This document shows, in pieces, positions 49,052 to 58,794 of a DNA stretch of 64,000 bases (position 1 is the stretch's first letter; each line of letters starts with the position of its first letter). A model generated the notes under the pieces. The model was not told the DNA's origin and searched no databases. It was given only the letters and a program-made list of their open reading frames with translations. This DNA comes from Kangiella sp. TOML190 (lineage in GTDB: Bacteria > Pseudomonadota > Gammaproteobacteria > Enterobacterales > Kangiellaceae). The stretch covers positions 2,276,001 to 2,340,000 of the forward strand of contig NZ_BQYL01000001.1 of the NCBI RefSeq assembly GCF_023706045.1. The letters are read 5' to 3'. A program made the position numbers and the translations under genes.

Positions 49052-50242
49052 ATGAGTAACGATGAATTAAAAACACTTCGCACCGCCATAAATCAGCTCG
49101 ATAAAGAGCTATTGCAGGTGTTTGCCAAAAGACGCCAGCTCAGTAAGCAGGTGGCACAAACTAAGTACCAAAAGCAACTCAATATTCGTGACCAAGCACA
49201 GGAAAAAAAACTGCTAAGTCAACTGCTATCCAATGCTGATAAACTGGGTTTGGACTCTGCAACCACTTTGAGCTTGTTTCATAATATCATTGAAGACTCA
49301 ATACGCACTCAATACGACTACTTTCTTTCCCAAGAGCACAGCGCTGAACAGCCTATAACCTTAGCTTTACTAGGCAGCGATACTTCCTACAGTGCGATTG
49401 CTGCAAAAAATCATTTCGCCACCAAGAGCAGCGACTATAAGCCACGCTATTTCAAAAATTTTAAGCAGATTTTTGACAGTTTAAAAACTGATAAATGCAA
49501 TCATGCTTTGGTACCGATTGAAAATACTAACTCCGGTAATATCACTGATATCCATGACCTATTGCTCGAATACGACGTAAAGATTGTTGGCGAAGAAAAG
49601 CTCAAAGTTAAGCATTGCTTGATTGGGATCGCGAGCGCGTCTTTGGATCAAATTACTGACGTATATTCACACCCACAAGCAATTAGCCAGTGCAAAAGCT
49701 TTCTAGATGAACACTCTAAAATCACCAGCCACTTTCGCTCCAGCACCAGCGCCGCCATTAAGTTAGTGGACGAATACCAAAACCCGAGCATTGCGGCTAT
49801 CGCCAGTGAGGAAGCGGCGGTTGAGTCGGGCTTGAGCATTCTGCAAGCAGGAATTAACAATTACCAGGAAAATTACACGCGCTTTTTACTGGTAAGTAGA
49901 AAGGAGATCCAGGTTCCAGCAAAAATACCCGCTAAAACCAGTATTGTGTTAACCACCAAACAACAAGCGGGTTCTTTAGCCGATTGTTTACTGATCTTAA
50001 AAAACCATCAAATAAACATGACCAAAATCGAATCCAGACCTATTTCCAGTAAACCTTGGCAAGAAATGTTTTATATCGATTTTGAAGGTAATACTGAAGA
50101 TATGGATATTGAAAAAATGTTATATGAATTGGAGCGCACGGCTCACCAGATTAAAGTTCTGGGTTGTTATCCGCAACACGATATTTTAGCAACCCACCTT
50201 GATGCAAAGACGCTTAGCGATATTGAGCATAATGCGACTTAA
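49052..50242 (+). CDS. pheA: Bifunctional chorismate mutase / prephenate dehydratase
   Basis: PheA makes prephenate and then phenylpyruvate. Residues 1-90 are the chorismate mutase (RTAINQLDKELLQVFAKRRQLSKQVAQTK). About 105-280 is the dehydratase with NHALVPIENTNSG and TRFLLVSRK. An ACT domain at 295-380 (TSIVLTTKQQAGSLADCL; ESRPISSKPWQ) is the Phe-feedback element. Length 396 residues, intact. It sits behind the leader peptide and attenuator, and a DAHP synthase follows after 37 bases. Confidence 0.95.
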   Translation: MSNDELKTLRTAINQLDKELLQVFAKRRQLSKQVAQTKYQKQLNIRDQAQEKKLLSQLLSNADKLGLDSATTLSLFHNIIEDSIRTQYDYFLSQEHSAEQPITLALLGSDTSYSAIAAKNHFATKSSDYKPRYFKNFKQIFDSLKTDKCNHALVPIENTNSGNITDIHDLLLEYDVKIVGEEKLKVKHCLIGIASASLDQITDVYSHPQAISQCKSFLDEHSKITSHFRSSTSAAIKLVDEYQNPSIAAIASEEAAVESGLSILQAGINNYQENYTRFLLVSRKEIQVPAKIPAKTSIVLTTKQQAGSLADCLLILKNHQINMTKIESRPISSKPWQEMFYIDFEGNTEDMDIEKMLYELERTAHQIKVLGCYPQHDILATHLDAKTLSDIEHNAT

Positions 50243-50279
50243 TTGTTTTATTACTTGGATGCCTTGATAAGGATGTGCT

Positions 50280-51329
50280 ATGACCATAAAAACTAACAAT
50301 TTAAACATTGAAAAAATCGATATTTTAACCTCGCCAGAGGATCTTAAACTCGATATCCCCTTAACTGACAAAGCCAGTGAACTGGTCGCAGGCACTCGGC
50401 AAGCCATCAGCGACATACTACAAGGGCAGGATCAAAGGCTAATGATCATTTGCGGTCCCTGCTCGATACATGACATTGATTCGGCCAAAGAATACGCCAA
50501 GAAGCTCAAAACTTTAGCGGATCGCTACCAAGATAAATTTTTGATTTTGATGCGAGTTTATTTTGAAAAACCGCGCACTCATATTGGCTGGAAAGGTTTT
50601 ATTAATGATCCAGAGCTTAATGGTAGTTTCAATGTCAAATCTGGCTTAAGGCGTGCTCGCGCCTTCTTGGCTTGGTTGGCCGAGCTGGGCTTACCTGCCG
50701 CAACTGAAGCATTAGATCCAATTTCGCCACAATACTTATCCGATCTTATTAGCTGGGCGGCCATTGGCGCTCGTACCACCGAATCACAGACCCACCGTGA
50801 AATGGCTTCCGGTTTATCAATGCCAGTCGGTTTCAAAAATGGTACCGATGGTTCTTTAGACGTTGCCACCAATGCTTTAATAGCCGCCAAGTCAGCACAC
50901 AGTTTTATGGGGATCGATAGTCAAGGCCAAGTAGCGCTGATCAGAACCAAAGGTAATCCTGATGCCCACATTATTTTGCGTGGCGGCAAAAAACCCAATT
51001 ATCAAAAAGAAGATATCGACGAGTTAGAGCAAAAACTGCAATCACTTCAAGTCAACCCGAAATTTATTGTGGACTGTAGTCACGGTAACTCGAATAAGGA
51101 TTACCGAAATCAGCCAACGGTTTTTCATGATATTTTGCAACAAAAACAAGCTGGCAACCAATCGATCATTGGCGTTATGTTAGAAAGTCACCTAAAAGAA
51201 GGCAATCAGCCCATATCGGCGTCAAAAGATAAACTCGACTATGGGGTTTCCATCACTGATGCTTGTATTAGCTGGCAAACAACCGAAACTTTGCTAGAAA
51301 CCGCTTATCAGAAAAGCGAACTAAACTAG
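50280..51329 (+). CDS. aroG: 3-deoxy-7-phosphoheptulonate synthase, type I-alpha
   Basis: A 349-residue AroFGH-class enzyme: MIICGPCSIHD, RVYFEKPRTHIGWKGFINDP, GSDGSL-like KNGTDGSLDVA, and the C-terminal VDCSHGNSNKD. The class differs from the type I-beta enzyme of the trp operon. The Phe- versus Tyr- versus Trp-sensitive subtype cannot be assigned here. Cotranscription with pheA makes the Phe-type most natural; the symbol is used with that reservation. Confidence 0.88.
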   Translation: MTIKTNNLNIEKIDILTSPEDLKLDIPLTDKASELVAGTRQAISDILQGQDQRLMIICGPCSIHDIDSAKEYAKKLKTLADRYQDKFLILMRVYFEKPRTHIGWKGFINDPELNGSFNVKSGLRRARAFLAWLAELGLPAATEALDPISPQYLSDLISWAAIGARTTESQTHREMASGLSMPVGFKNGTDGSLDVATNALIAAKSAHSFMGIDSQGQVALIRTKGNPDAHIILRGGKKPNYQKEDIDELEQKLQSLQVNPKFIVDCSHGNSNKDYRNQPTVFHDILQQKQAGNQSIIGVMLESHLKEGNQPISASKDKLDYGVSITDACISWQTTETLLETAYQKSELN

Positions 51330-51437
51330 TCACGCAAATACCGATTGGCTTTGTTAGCAGTTGCCATTACACTGCTATTTTTATGGTCTATATCAACAAT
51401 TGACTACCCAGATAATCGCTTATTTTGGAGTGTTATT

Positions 51438-51785
51438 ATGCATCCTTTTGAAGAATTTCGGCAGCAACGCCAAGCTGGTAATGAAGCTGCTTTAGACACC
51501 AATAGTCTACTGGTTAAACGTTTTTTTGGACTGGATAAAACCGCTTATGGTGATGGCGCACTGGATAAAAAAACTAAAGAGTTGTTAGGCTTAGTCTGCT
51601 CGATGGTTTTGCGTTGCAATGATTGTATCGATTATCACCTCGAACAATCCGTTACACTGGGTTGGCAGCAAGATGAGCTCGATGAAGCTATGGGCGTCGC
51701 GATGCTGGTTGGCGGCTCGATTGTAATTCCTCACTTGCGTCATGCTAAGAGTAGTCTTGCCTTTCTATTCGAAGAAAAAGCGTAA
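51438..51785 (+). CDS. Carboxymuconolactone decarboxylase / AhpD-like family protein
   Basis: A 115-residue helical protein with the redox motif CNDC in LRCNDCIDYHLEQSV and the His that follows in this family. The start is the ATG at 51438 behind GGAG. An upstream TTG/ATG frame from 51345 would give a longer, hydrophobic, unlikely N terminus. AhpD-like proteins are peroxiredoxin partners or peroxidases with CxxC. It follows aroG by 108 bases; a link to it is not established. Confidence 0.85.
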   Translation: MHPFEEFRQQRQAGNEAALDTNSLLVKRFFGLDKTAYGDGALDKKTKELLGLVCSMVLRCNDCIDYHLEQSVTLGWQQDELDEAMGVAMLVGGSIVIPHLRHAKSSLAFLFEEKA

Positions 51786-51833
51786 GCGCAAAATGATTAG
51801 CCAAAAGCTGCGAATTACGACTTTTTGAGGGCG

Positions 51834-52562
51834 CTAGTCTTTGGCCAGCGCCTTGCGAATAAAAGGCTTCGTCAGTTTGCGTTGTGCCTGCAAAGAAGCT
51901 CTATCCAGTTTATCCAATAGATGATTTAAGTTTGCTAGGTCCCTTTGCTGACGACTAATAAGGTATTGGGCGGCATCTTGATTAAGCTCCATACCTGCTT
52001 GATGGGCTTTACTCATCACAAACTCTAGCTTTTCTTCGTCACTGAGCGGTTTAATTGCGTGGATCAGCATGGCGCTTAAACGCGATTTCAAATCTGCCAG
52101 CTCTAAGGTTAGACTTGCTGGCGGAAACTCTGCGCTAATGACCAAAGATTTGCCCGCTTCTTTTAGCCGGTTGTATAAATTAAACAGCGCTTGTTGCCAT
52201 TCAAGGCTGTTGGGCTGCCGAATGATAGCTCCCAGATTATCCACGCAAACACAATCAAAATAATCCAAATCGGCCAATACTTGATGCGATAAAAAATCCG
52301 CTTCTAGCGGAATATAAACCACGTTAAACTCTGCTCGCTCTGAAATGGTTTCAGCCGAAGCGACTGGCTCAGAAGCTAGGTGTGCTAACGCTTGCAATAA
52401 GTGAGTTTTACCTGTACCCGTTTCGCCGTGAAAGTAAATAAACTCGGCATCGCCCTGAGCGATCCCTTTGAGCTGTTCAATCAGCAACCGATTCTGCCCT
52501 TGAATGAAATTATCAAAGGTCGCATCAACTTTTAATTCGTATTGAAAGGGGATTTGCTGCAT
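51834..52562 (-). CDS. hda: DnaA-related regulatory inactivator Hda
   Basis: Hda with the beta-clamp stimulates hydrolysis of DnaA-ATP and so limits initiation. A 242-residue AAA+ protein: N-terminal QIPFQYEL (clamp-binding-like), ATFDNFIQGQN, Walker A HGETGTGKTHLL, Walker B VCVDNLGAI, and sensor II region near SDEEKLEFV. It is followed downstream by nothing; upstream are pgsA-like and DUF2066 genes, the usual association. Confidence 0.92.
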   Translation of the reverse strand: MQQIPFQYELKVDATFDNFIQGQNRLLIEQLKGIAQGDAEFIYFHGETGTGKTHLLQALAHLASEPVASAETISERAEFNVVYIPLEADFLSHQVLADLDYFDCVCVDNLGAIIRQPNSLEWQQALFNLYNRLKEAGKSLVISAEFPPASLTLELADLKSRLSAMLIHAIKPLSDEEKLEFVMSKAHQAGMELNQDAAQYLISRQQRDLANLNHLLDKLDRASLQAQRKLTKPFIRKALAKD

Positions 52563-52590
52563 TGAGACTTTAACTATTTACCCACTAGCG

Positions 52591-53163
52591 TTAAGGGCTT
52601 GCGGTTTTATTGGCATCCAGTTTGTGTTGCCGATAGGCAACACAACCCAAATATATGTAGTGAAGTCCACTGATGATACAGGTGCTGATCAAAAGCCACT
52701 CTAAACCCACTAAGATCATCGCAGAAATTGGGTACCAAGAAAGACTAATTAGTACCAATAATACTAACAAAATTAGTAACGCGGTGTTCCACTTCGAGAT
52801 TAGCGATGGCTGCATTTCATAACGACCAACTTTAAAGTGATACCAAGTAGCACCAGCCACAATCACAATATCTCGGATCGTCGCTACCCAAAAAAGATTC
52901 CACGAAATTTGTCCTTTCATCGCTAGCAATAGCAAGGCGGCAAACAATAGTAGTTTATCGGCGAGCGGATCGGTAATCGAGCCAAAACGACTTTGCCATT
53001 TAAAACGCTTTGCTAACAAGCCGTCTAATCCATCGGAAACGCCTGCAATCAGAAAAATAATCAACGCCGGTTGATACTGCCCTGCTTGCAAATACCAAAT
53101 AAAAGGAACAATCAAAAATACCCTTAAAATGGTTATTGCATTAGGAAGAAGGCTTAAACTCAT
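52591..53163 (-). CDS. CDP-alcohol phosphatidyltransferase family protein
   Basis: A 190-residue integral membrane enzyme with the CDP-alcohol motif DGLDGLLAKRF...G...D...D (GSITDPLADKLL), containing all four conserved Asp. It has about six helices. Position beside hda and DUF2066 is shared by many gammaproteobacteria, where it is annotated as a PgsA-like protein (phosphatidylglycerophosphate synthase family) and the true pgsA lies elsewhere. The exact product is not certain. Confidence 0.87.
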   Translation of the reverse strand: MSLSLLPNAITILRVFLIVPFIWYLQAGQYQPALIIFLIAGVSDGLDGLLAKRFKWQSRFGSITDPLADKLLLFAALLLLAMKGQISWNLFWVATIRDIVIVAGATWYHFKVGRYEMQPSLISKWNTALLILLVLLVLISLSWYPISAMILVGLEWLLISTCIISGLHYIYLGCVAYRQHKLDANKTASP

Positions 53164-53199
53164 CTATCGACACCCATCCATACTATCATCACCAGTGCT

Positions 53200-54300
53200 T
53201 TAATTACGCCAGCTGTAGATAAGCGCCGAAGGCGCGTTAGAGCTAAAATCACTCAGATCGCCACTGGAACGACGCAAATTACCACTAACCTCAAGCGCAT
53301 CGACTAGGTATTGGGTAGCCGATTGTAATTCCAGCTGAAACAACACATCACCACGTTTAACTTCTATCGCATTAACGCTTGAAACCATACTAAGATTACT
53401 CAAAATACTTTGCGCCTTAGCGTAGGCTTGCATGCTATCGATCCCTTGCAGCAATAGATAGTTAGTTTGAGTTTGATTAGACAGAACCACCGCCAACTTA
53501 GTGGCTAACCGATCGGCAACGCGATTAACCATCTTAGCCACCGCTTGTTGGCTAGAAGCACCGCTAGTGGTAAAGCGCATGGTATCGCTACCCAAGTCAG
53601 CCACCCAACTGCCTTGCCAGCCACTGGCTGCTTGGCTCACGCTACCCATCACCACATAATCGGCGCCATAGCGTTTCGATGCCTTGTTAACCGGCTCTTG
53701 AAACTTACCCCAAACATCCGCAGCTGAAATAGCGGATTTATCTTCTAAATCCATCAGCGGCAAAATGATCGGCAGGCCACGACTGTTAGCTTCTTTACGC
53801 GCGGCAATAGCAGCACCGTCTTGCCCATCAGCGGCTATTTTACGCGCTCCATTATTATCAACCGCAATCCAATAAGTACCAGCAGGTCGATTATTGTTCC
53901 AAACTGGTTGTCCAGAGTTTTTCAATAACCGAGTTACCGCACTAGGATCAAAACTGACTTTCAGTAATAAAGGCTTACGATAAATCTTTTGTTCTTCAAA
54001 ATTGAGTTTTTGATAAGAATAAAGACGCATATAAGAAGCGGCATCGCGCAAGGAAGCTTTAATTGCCGAAGCGTTTAGAACCTTCTCATGACCGCTGGCG
54101 CGCACTAACACTTGAGCAAAAGCATTGGATAAAGCGCGGTTGCGAGCCGATTCGGACTGATCGCTAACGGGCCAACTGGAGGTATAGAGATCGGGCATCA
54201 CCTCGGCTTTCGCAACTGGCAGCAACAAACAGCTCACGAGCATGAGTAAGCTCAGCTTTGAAAGTAACCACGCCAGTGTCTTAGTGGAAGCTGTGTTCAT
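53200..54300 (-). CDS. DUF2066 domain-containing exported protein
   Basis: A 366-residue protein with a signal peptide (MNTASTKTLAWLL..., cut near VAKAE, residue 32). DUF2066 begins with VMPDLYTSSWPV and contains RNRALSNAFAQVLVRASGH. Function unknown. It is next to purM/hda in many gammaproteobacteria, which makes the family call firm. Confidence 0.85.
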   Translation of the reverse strand: MNTASTKTLAWLLSKLSLLMLVSCLLLPVAKAEVMPDLYTSSWPVSDQSESARNRALSNAFAQVLVRASGHEKVLNASAIKASLRDAASYMRLYSYQKLNFEEQKIYRKPLLLKVSFDPSAVTRLLKNSGQPVWNNNRPAGTYWIAVDNNGARKIAADGQDGAAIAARKEANSRGLPIILPLMDLEDKSAISAADVWGKFQEPVNKASKRYGADYVVMGSVSQAASGWQGSWVADLGSDTMRFTTSGASSQQAVAKMVNRVADRLATKLAVVLSNQTQTNYLLLQGIDSMQAYAKAQSILSNLSMVSSVNAIEVKRGDVLFQLELQSATQYLVDALEVSGNLRRSSGDLSDFSSNAPSALIYSWRN

Positions 54301-54524
54301 AATTTTGACCTATTTGGGTTGCCCTATTGTTATAATATTCAATGCGTTAGTGATGAATGATTAATTAAAGCTTGGGATGCACAAAGCTTTGCCTCATTTT
54401 ATCAGCTTTTACGCAAGACGCTAGGCTTGAACTTTGATTCTTCAGTCTTCAGCGCAAAAACCTTAGCTTTCTGACTGGCAAAATAATAGTGAACCAGTTC
54501 AGATACTATTCAGATTCCTTAACT

Positions 54525-54530
54525 TATAAT
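54525..54530 (+). promoter_or_regulatory. -10 of the OmpA-like lipoprotein gene
   Basis: A perfect TATAAT 41 bases before the ATG; the -35 at 17 bp is poor. The 270-base gap to the divergent DUF2066 gene contains no other clear feature. Confidence 0.4.
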
Positions 54531-54570
54531 TGCTTCCAATAAAATTAAACCGAAAAGAAGAGACATTATC

Positions 54571-55245
54571 ATGCTAAATTTCAAATCAACAAAACCGCTT
54601 GTATTAACCGCAGGACTGACCATCGTAGCAGCTTTCGCATCCGGCTGTACTACCCTAGATCCCTACACTGGCGAAGAAAAAACCAGCAAAGCTGTCAAGT
54701 ATGGCGGTATTGGCGCTGTGGTTTGTGGCATTATTGGTTCTACTCGCAACAGCCGTAGCGCTCGTAATGCAGCCTTAGGTTGTGGTGCTATTGGCGCTGG
54801 TATTGGTGCTTATATGGATCACCAAGAAAAAGAATTACGCGAAGAGCTTGCCGGTACTGGCGTTGGCGTACAACGCGATGGTGACCGAATTAACCTGATT
54901 ATGCCAGGCGATATTACCTTCGAAACAAACCGTTATGACATTCAAGGCAACTTTTATCCCGTCTTAAACTCGGTAGCAAAAGTGCTTTATAAGTATAAAG
55001 ACACTGACTTAGAAGTCGCTGGCTTTACTGACTCAACTGGCTCTGACGCTTATAATCAGCAATTATCTGAAAAACGTGCTGACAGTGTTGCGGGTTATTT
55101 ACGCGGGCAACAGGTAGCGCCACAACGTCTTAGAAGTGTTGGTCTTGGCGAAGCTTATCCTATCGCTTCAAACGACACTGAGTCGGGTCGAGCGCGTAAT
55201 CGCCGTGTGGAATTAAAAATTATTCCTATTCAACCAGCAGGCTAA
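54571..55245 (+). CDS. OmpA-family outer-membrane lipoprotein (YiaD-like)
   Basis: A 224-residue lipoprotein: lipobox FASGC (Cys26), followed by Thr at +2 (outer-membrane sorting), a Gly-rich glycine-zipper segment (GGIGAVVCGIIG...GAIGAGIGAYM), and a C-terminal OmpA domain. That domain has DSTGSDAYNQQLSEKRAD and ARNRRVELKI, the residues that bind diaminopimelate in peptidoglycan. It has an AGAAGAGA ribosome site and a terminator after it. It probably tethers the outer membrane to the cell wall. Confidence 0.9.
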   Translation: MLNFKSTKPLVLTAGLTIVAAFASGCTTLDPYTGEEKTSKAVKYGGIGAVVCGIIGSTRNSRSARNAALGCGAIGAGIGAYMDHQEKELREELAGTGVGVQRDGDRINLIMPGDITFETNRYDIQGNFYPVLNSVAKVLYKYKDTDLEVAGFTDSTGSDAYNQQLSEKRADSVAGYLRGQQVAPQRLRSVGLGEAYPIASNDTESGRARNRRVELKIIPIQPAG

Positions 55246-55273
55246 TAAAGCTTCTAGCGATTAGCAAAACATC

Positions 55274-55298
55274 AAGAGCGCTTTTAGCGCTCTTTTTT
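55274..55298 (+). terminator. Terminator of the OmpA-like lipoprotein gene
   Basis: AAGAGCGC - TTTTA - GCGCTCTT with an added T-run. Stem of eight pairs. Confidence 0.92.
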
Positions 55299-55443
55299 AT
55301 GGGCCGTTTCAGCTCTATTTGCCGTTAATTGGGACAATTTACCAAGCTATTTACTGGCTATTATCGACCTACCGCTCAACTTCTAGTAAAATTGGCGCGC
55401 AAAATTGCTTTTATCCATTTTATTGAAACTATTAGGAATTTCG

Positions 55444-56481
55444 ATGAGCGACAAACAATCCTTGAGTTATAAAGACGCTGGCGTGGACATTGATGCTGGT
55501 AATGCCCTAGTTGACCGCATCAAAAACATCACCAAGAAGACTTACCGCCCAGAAGTCATGGGCAACATTGGTGGTTTTGGCGCACTATTTGATCTTCCTA
55601 CTGGCTACGAAGAACCGGCTTTAGTTGCCGGAACTGATGGTGTCGGCACCAAGCTACGACTGGCGCTGAACATGAACAAGCATGACACCGTCGGTATTGA
55701 TTTAGTTGCCATGTGCGTTAATGACTTGATCGTTCAAGGTGCTGAGCCTTTATTCTTCTTGGATTACTATGCAACTGGCAAGCTTGACGTTGACGTAGCT
55801 GCGGATGTGGTTACGGGTATTGGCGAAGGTTGTTTGCAATCAGGCTGTGCCTTGATTGGCGGTGAAACTGCAGAAATGCCAGGGATGTACGAAGGTGACG
55901 ATTACGATTTAGCTGGCTTTTGCGTCGGCATTGTCGATAAGAAAAAAATTATTGATGGTAAAGGTGTGAAATCGGGTGACGTATTATTAGGGCTAGCTTC
56001 AAGCGGTCCTCATTCTAACGGTTACTCGTTGATCCGGAAAATCTTGGAAGTATCTGGCGAAGACGTTAACCGCGAGTTTGAAAATGGCAAAACCCTTGGC
56101 GAAACCTTGTTAGAGCCGACGCGAATTTACGTTAAGCCACTACTGCGCCTATTTAAAGAAGTTGAGGTTAAAGCCATTTCGCATATCACCGGCGGCGGTT
56201 TGCAGGAAAACTTACCACGAGTGATGCCCGCTACCAGCAAAGCCATCGTCGATACCAACGCTTGGCAAATGCCGAAAGTGTTCCAATGGTTACAAGAGCA
56301 AGGCAATGTGGATCGACTGGAAATGTATCGCACCTTCAACTGCGGTATTGGCATGATTTTGGTGGTTGCTGAAGAAAATGCCCAAGCAGCGCAAGATCTA
56401 TTGGAAGCCCTTGGCGAAACCGTCTATCGCGTCGGCACCATTGCTAACCGCGAAGGCGATGAAGAGCAAGTGGTGCTTTAA
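55444..56481 (+). CDS. purM: Phosphoribosylformylglycinamidine cyclo-ligase
   Basis: PurM closes the imidazole ring in purine synthesis (FGAM to AIR). The 345-residue protein (same as E. coli) has [37 protein letters not shown] and [11 protein letters not shown], with C-terminal [11 protein letters not shown]-like ([10 protein letters not shown]). The start ATG at 55444 follows AGGAA; an earlier in-frame TTG adds 13 hydrophobic residues. It is followed by purN. Confidence 0.97.
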   Translation: MSDKQSLSYKDAGVDIDAGNALVDRIKNITKKTYRPEVMGNIGGFGALFDLPTGYEEPALVAGTDGVGTKLRLALNMNKHDTVGIDLVAMCVNDLIVQGAEPLFFLDYYATGKLDVDVAADVVTGIGEGCLQSGCALIGGETAEMPGMYEGDDYDLAGFCVGIVDKKKIIDGKGVKSGDVLLGLASSGPHSNGYSLIRKILEVSGEDVNREFENGKTLGETLLEPTRIYVKPLLRLFKEVEVKAISHITGGGLQENLPRVMPATSKAIVDTNAWQMPKVFQWLQEQGNVDRLEMYRTFNCGIGMILVVAEENAQAAQDLLEALGETVYRVGTIANREGDEEQVVL

Positions 56482-56534
56482 GCACTGACCCTTTGCTAGT
56501 CATAAGTAACTCGCCAGAGCTTAACCTTTACAAA

Positions 56535-57191
56535 ATGACCATACATTCGCAAAAGTCCATTGTCGTGTTAATTTCCGGCAATGGCTCCAACCTTCAAGCC
56601 CTTATCGACGCACAATCACAAGGGCTTTTTCATGGCGAGACTTTTTCTGGAAAGATCAAGGCAGTAATCTCGAATAAGCCCGATGCTTACGGTCTGGTAC
56701 GGGCAGAAAAAGCTGGAATTGACGCGCTTTGTGTCGATCACCATCAATTTAATCAAAAATCGAGCTTTGAAGCTCAACTGATTGAAACTATTGATCAATA
56801 TCAACCCGATCTACTGATCTTAGCCGGCTTTATGCGCATTTTAAGTTCAGACTTGGTTCAGCATTACTTGGGCAAAATAATCAACATACACCCTTCTCTC
56901 TTGCCAAAATACAAGGGGTTACACACCCACCGGCAAGTGCTTGAGAATGGCGATAAAGAACACGGCACCAGCGTCCACTTTGTTACCGCAGAGTTAGACG
57001 GCGGGCCCATCATCGCGCAAAGGCGGATATATGTTGAAGCTCACGACACTGAACAAAGTTTGGTGGAAAAAATCCAACAGCAAGAACATCAGCTCTACCC
57101 ACAAGTGGTCTCTTGGTTCTGTGCAGACAAGCTCGAATTTAGACAAAAAGACGGGACAGCAAGAGCAATACTCGATGGCAAAATTTTATAA
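56535..57191 (+). CDS. purN: Phosphoribosylglycinamide formyltransferase
   Basis: PurN transfers formyl from 10-formyl-THF to GAR. The 218-residue protein has ISGNGSNLQALI, LAGFMRILS, the catalytic INIHPSLLPKYKG with Asn/His/Asp (ELDGGPIIAQRR). The start is the ATG at 56535; a TTG at 56493 would add 14 residues without support. The end overlaps the start of the next gene by 17 bases. Confidence 0.95.
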   Translation: MTIHSQKSIVVLISGNGSNLQALIDAQSQGLFHGETFSGKIKAVISNKPDAYGLVRAEKAGIDALCVDHHQFNQKSSFEAQLIETIDQYQPDLLILAGFMRILSSDLVQHYLGKIINIHPSLLPKYKGLHTHRQVLENGDKEHGTSVHFVTAELDGGPIIAQRRIYVEAHDTEQSLVEKIQQQEHQLYPQVVSWFCADKLEFRQKDGTARAILDGKIL

Positions 57192-57921
57192 ACGCTTAGT
57201 CTGGGTACAGCTTGGGCTACTTATTTTACTCTTTGGGATCCCCAAATTGATTGCCGAAGATCGTTATGTGCGGGATGCCTTACAGCCCTACAGTATCGAA
57301 TACGACGTGATTGCCGATGGCGATAAGCTGGGTACTGCCAGCCGCCAACTTGAGCAGTTAAGTAACGGTCAATGGCAAATTGCCATGCAATCCCAAATCC
57401 GTTATTACCTGCTCAAAGATGAACGCCAAGAAACCAGTCGCTTCGAAGTAATTGATGATCAGATTTTTCCCGTTCAATACCGACGTATCGCTGACAGCTC
57501 CTTTAAAGACTCTAGCCTTATTCAACAATTTGACTGGGCCAACCAGCACGAAACGGGCTCCTACAAAAAGGACAAATGGGATATTGAACTGCCCGATGGC
57601 GCGCTCGATCAACTGACTCAGCTTTTAATGATCAGACGACAATTGCTCAGCCAAAGTCCGCTTGAGCCTATCACCATTAGTTATCGCGGTTCTATTCGCA
57701 CTCAAAACTTTAAAGTAGTCGGCGAAGAAACTCTGGATCTTGCCATGGGCAAAATAAAAACCGCCAAAATCCAACTGGATGAAAAAGGTGGCAAACGCCA
57801 AACCAACTTTTGGTTAGCGCTGGAAAAAAATTTCCTACCAGTGCAAATTCAGCGCATCAAAAAAGGCGAAGAAGAAGCAAGGTTAGTGGCCACTAAATGG
57901 TCAGAAAGCGCCAACATTTAA
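57175..57921 (+). CDS. DUF3108 domain-containing exported protein
   Basis: A 248-residue protein with an N-terminal hydrophobic signal segment (VWVQLGLLILLFGIPKLIA) and a DUF3108 domain with YSIEYDVIADG, TSRFEVIDDQIFPVQYRR and GKIKTAKIQLDEKGG. DUF3108 proteins are found next to purN in many gammaproteobacteria; the function is unknown. It starts 17 bases inside purN. An upstream ATG at 57031 in the same frame would lie entirely in purN, and is rejected. Confidence 0.83.
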   Translation: MAKFYKRLVWVQLGLLILLFGIPKLIAEDRYVRDALQPYSIEYDVIADGDKLGTASRQLEQLSNGQWQIAMQSQIRYYLLKDERQETSRFEVIDDQIFPVQYRRIADSSFKDSSLIQQFDWANQHETGSYKKDKWDIELPDGALDQLTQLLMIRRQLLSQSPLEPITISYRGSIRTQNFKVVGEETLDLAMGKIKTAKIQLDEKGGKRQTNFWLALEKNFLPVQIQRIKKGEEEARLVATKWSESANI

Positions 57922-57942
57922 CAATTAAAACAAGGAGTTAGC

Positions 57943-58377
57943 ATGATATTATTAAACAAACTTGGCAGTATCAGTTGCATTATTATTGCTACTCTATCAA
58001 TAAGCCCCCTTTATGCCGAAAACCAGCCTACAAAAGCTCCTAAAGGCTTAACCGTTGAACGCGCCATCGCTAACCCGCAAGATTTTAACTTTGCCAATAA
58101 TGATAATATTCGCCCCGAACCGAGCGACTTTACGATTGTTAATTATGTGCTGCTCAGTAATGAAGAAGGCGAGCGTTGGGTAACTTTAACTTTGAAAAAC
58201 ACTTCTTCAGGTCATCGAATTTTTGATAATGATCAAGTGATGGCACTTTTTGCAAACGGCAAACGCTACTCACCATACAGCAAAAGTCTGCGCTTCGAAG
58301 GTAAAGAGGTGCAAACCTTTGCCCTCAATTTTGGTAAAAGTAAATTCCCAATTTTAGAGGTTTATACCCGCGATTAA
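57943..58377 (+). CDS. Hypothetical exported protein, 144 residues
   Basis: A small protein with a signal peptide (cut near PLYAEN, residue 26) and a single beta-rich domain (RWVTLTLKNTSSGHRIFDNDQVMALFANGK). It follows DUF3108 by 21 bases behind an AAGGAG site. I do not recognise the family. Its 3' end overlaps the end of the converging gene by four bases. Confidence 0.65.
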   Translation: MILLNKLGSISCIIIATLSISPLYAENQPTKAPKGLTVERAIANPQDFNFANNDNIRPEPSDFTIVNYVLLSNEEGERWVTLTLKNTSSGHRIFDNDQVMALFANGKRYSPYSKSLRFEGKEVQTFALNFGKSKFPILEVYTRD

Positions 58378-58772
58378 TCGCCTAACGTAAAACCATCAGG
58401 ACGATCATTAACAAAGTGCACAATAACACTGGCGTCTTCCCATTCGGTTAATCCAAAATCGAAATCGAAGCTACCCGTTTCGTTTTGCATAAAAACCTCA
58501 TCCAACACTAACTCACCCAAACCTTTGCAAAAATCTTGAACTTCACCTTGTCTATTACAAAAGCTCAGTGCTGCTTGTTTGAATTCCGATAAAGAATTTA
58601 TTACCTTCTTGGCATCTTGAAGGGAGTCTAGATTTGGTTGGCGACGACCGCCATTTAAAGCAAAGCCAATAATTTCGCCATCCTCATCGGTTATATCAAA
58701 ACGCCAATAATCTAACAGGTAATCTATTTTTCCAAGATCAGCATCTTTAAAGTGTATATTCGACTTCAACAT
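58374..58772 (-). CDS. Hypothetical protein, 132 residues
   Basis: A cytoplasmic, acidic protein (LLDYWRFDITDEDGEIIGFALNGGRR at the N-terminal half; FDFDFGLTEWEDASVIV at the end). It has one Cys pair (SFCNRQGEVQDFCKG). I do not recognise it. Upstream is dcd on the same strand, 22 bases away, so it may be in its operon. Confidence 0.6.
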   Translation of the reverse strand: MLKSNIHFKDADLGKIDYLLDYWRFDITDEDGEIIGFALNGGRRQPNLDSLQDAKKVINSLSEFKQAALSFCNRQGEVQDFCKGLGELVLDEVFMQNETGSFDFDFGLTEWEDASVIVHFVNDRPDGFTLGD

Positions 58773-58794
58773 TATAGCGCACTCTTACTTCAGG

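Noticed and set aside
55380-55443. PurR-like box upstream of purM
   Set aside because: GCGCAAAATTGCTTTTA only partly resembles the enterobacterial PurR consensus, so it is not called.
57031-57174. N-terminal extension of the DUF3108 gene
   Set aside because: The extension lies wholly in purN out of frame and has no family similarity; the signal peptide starts at 57175.
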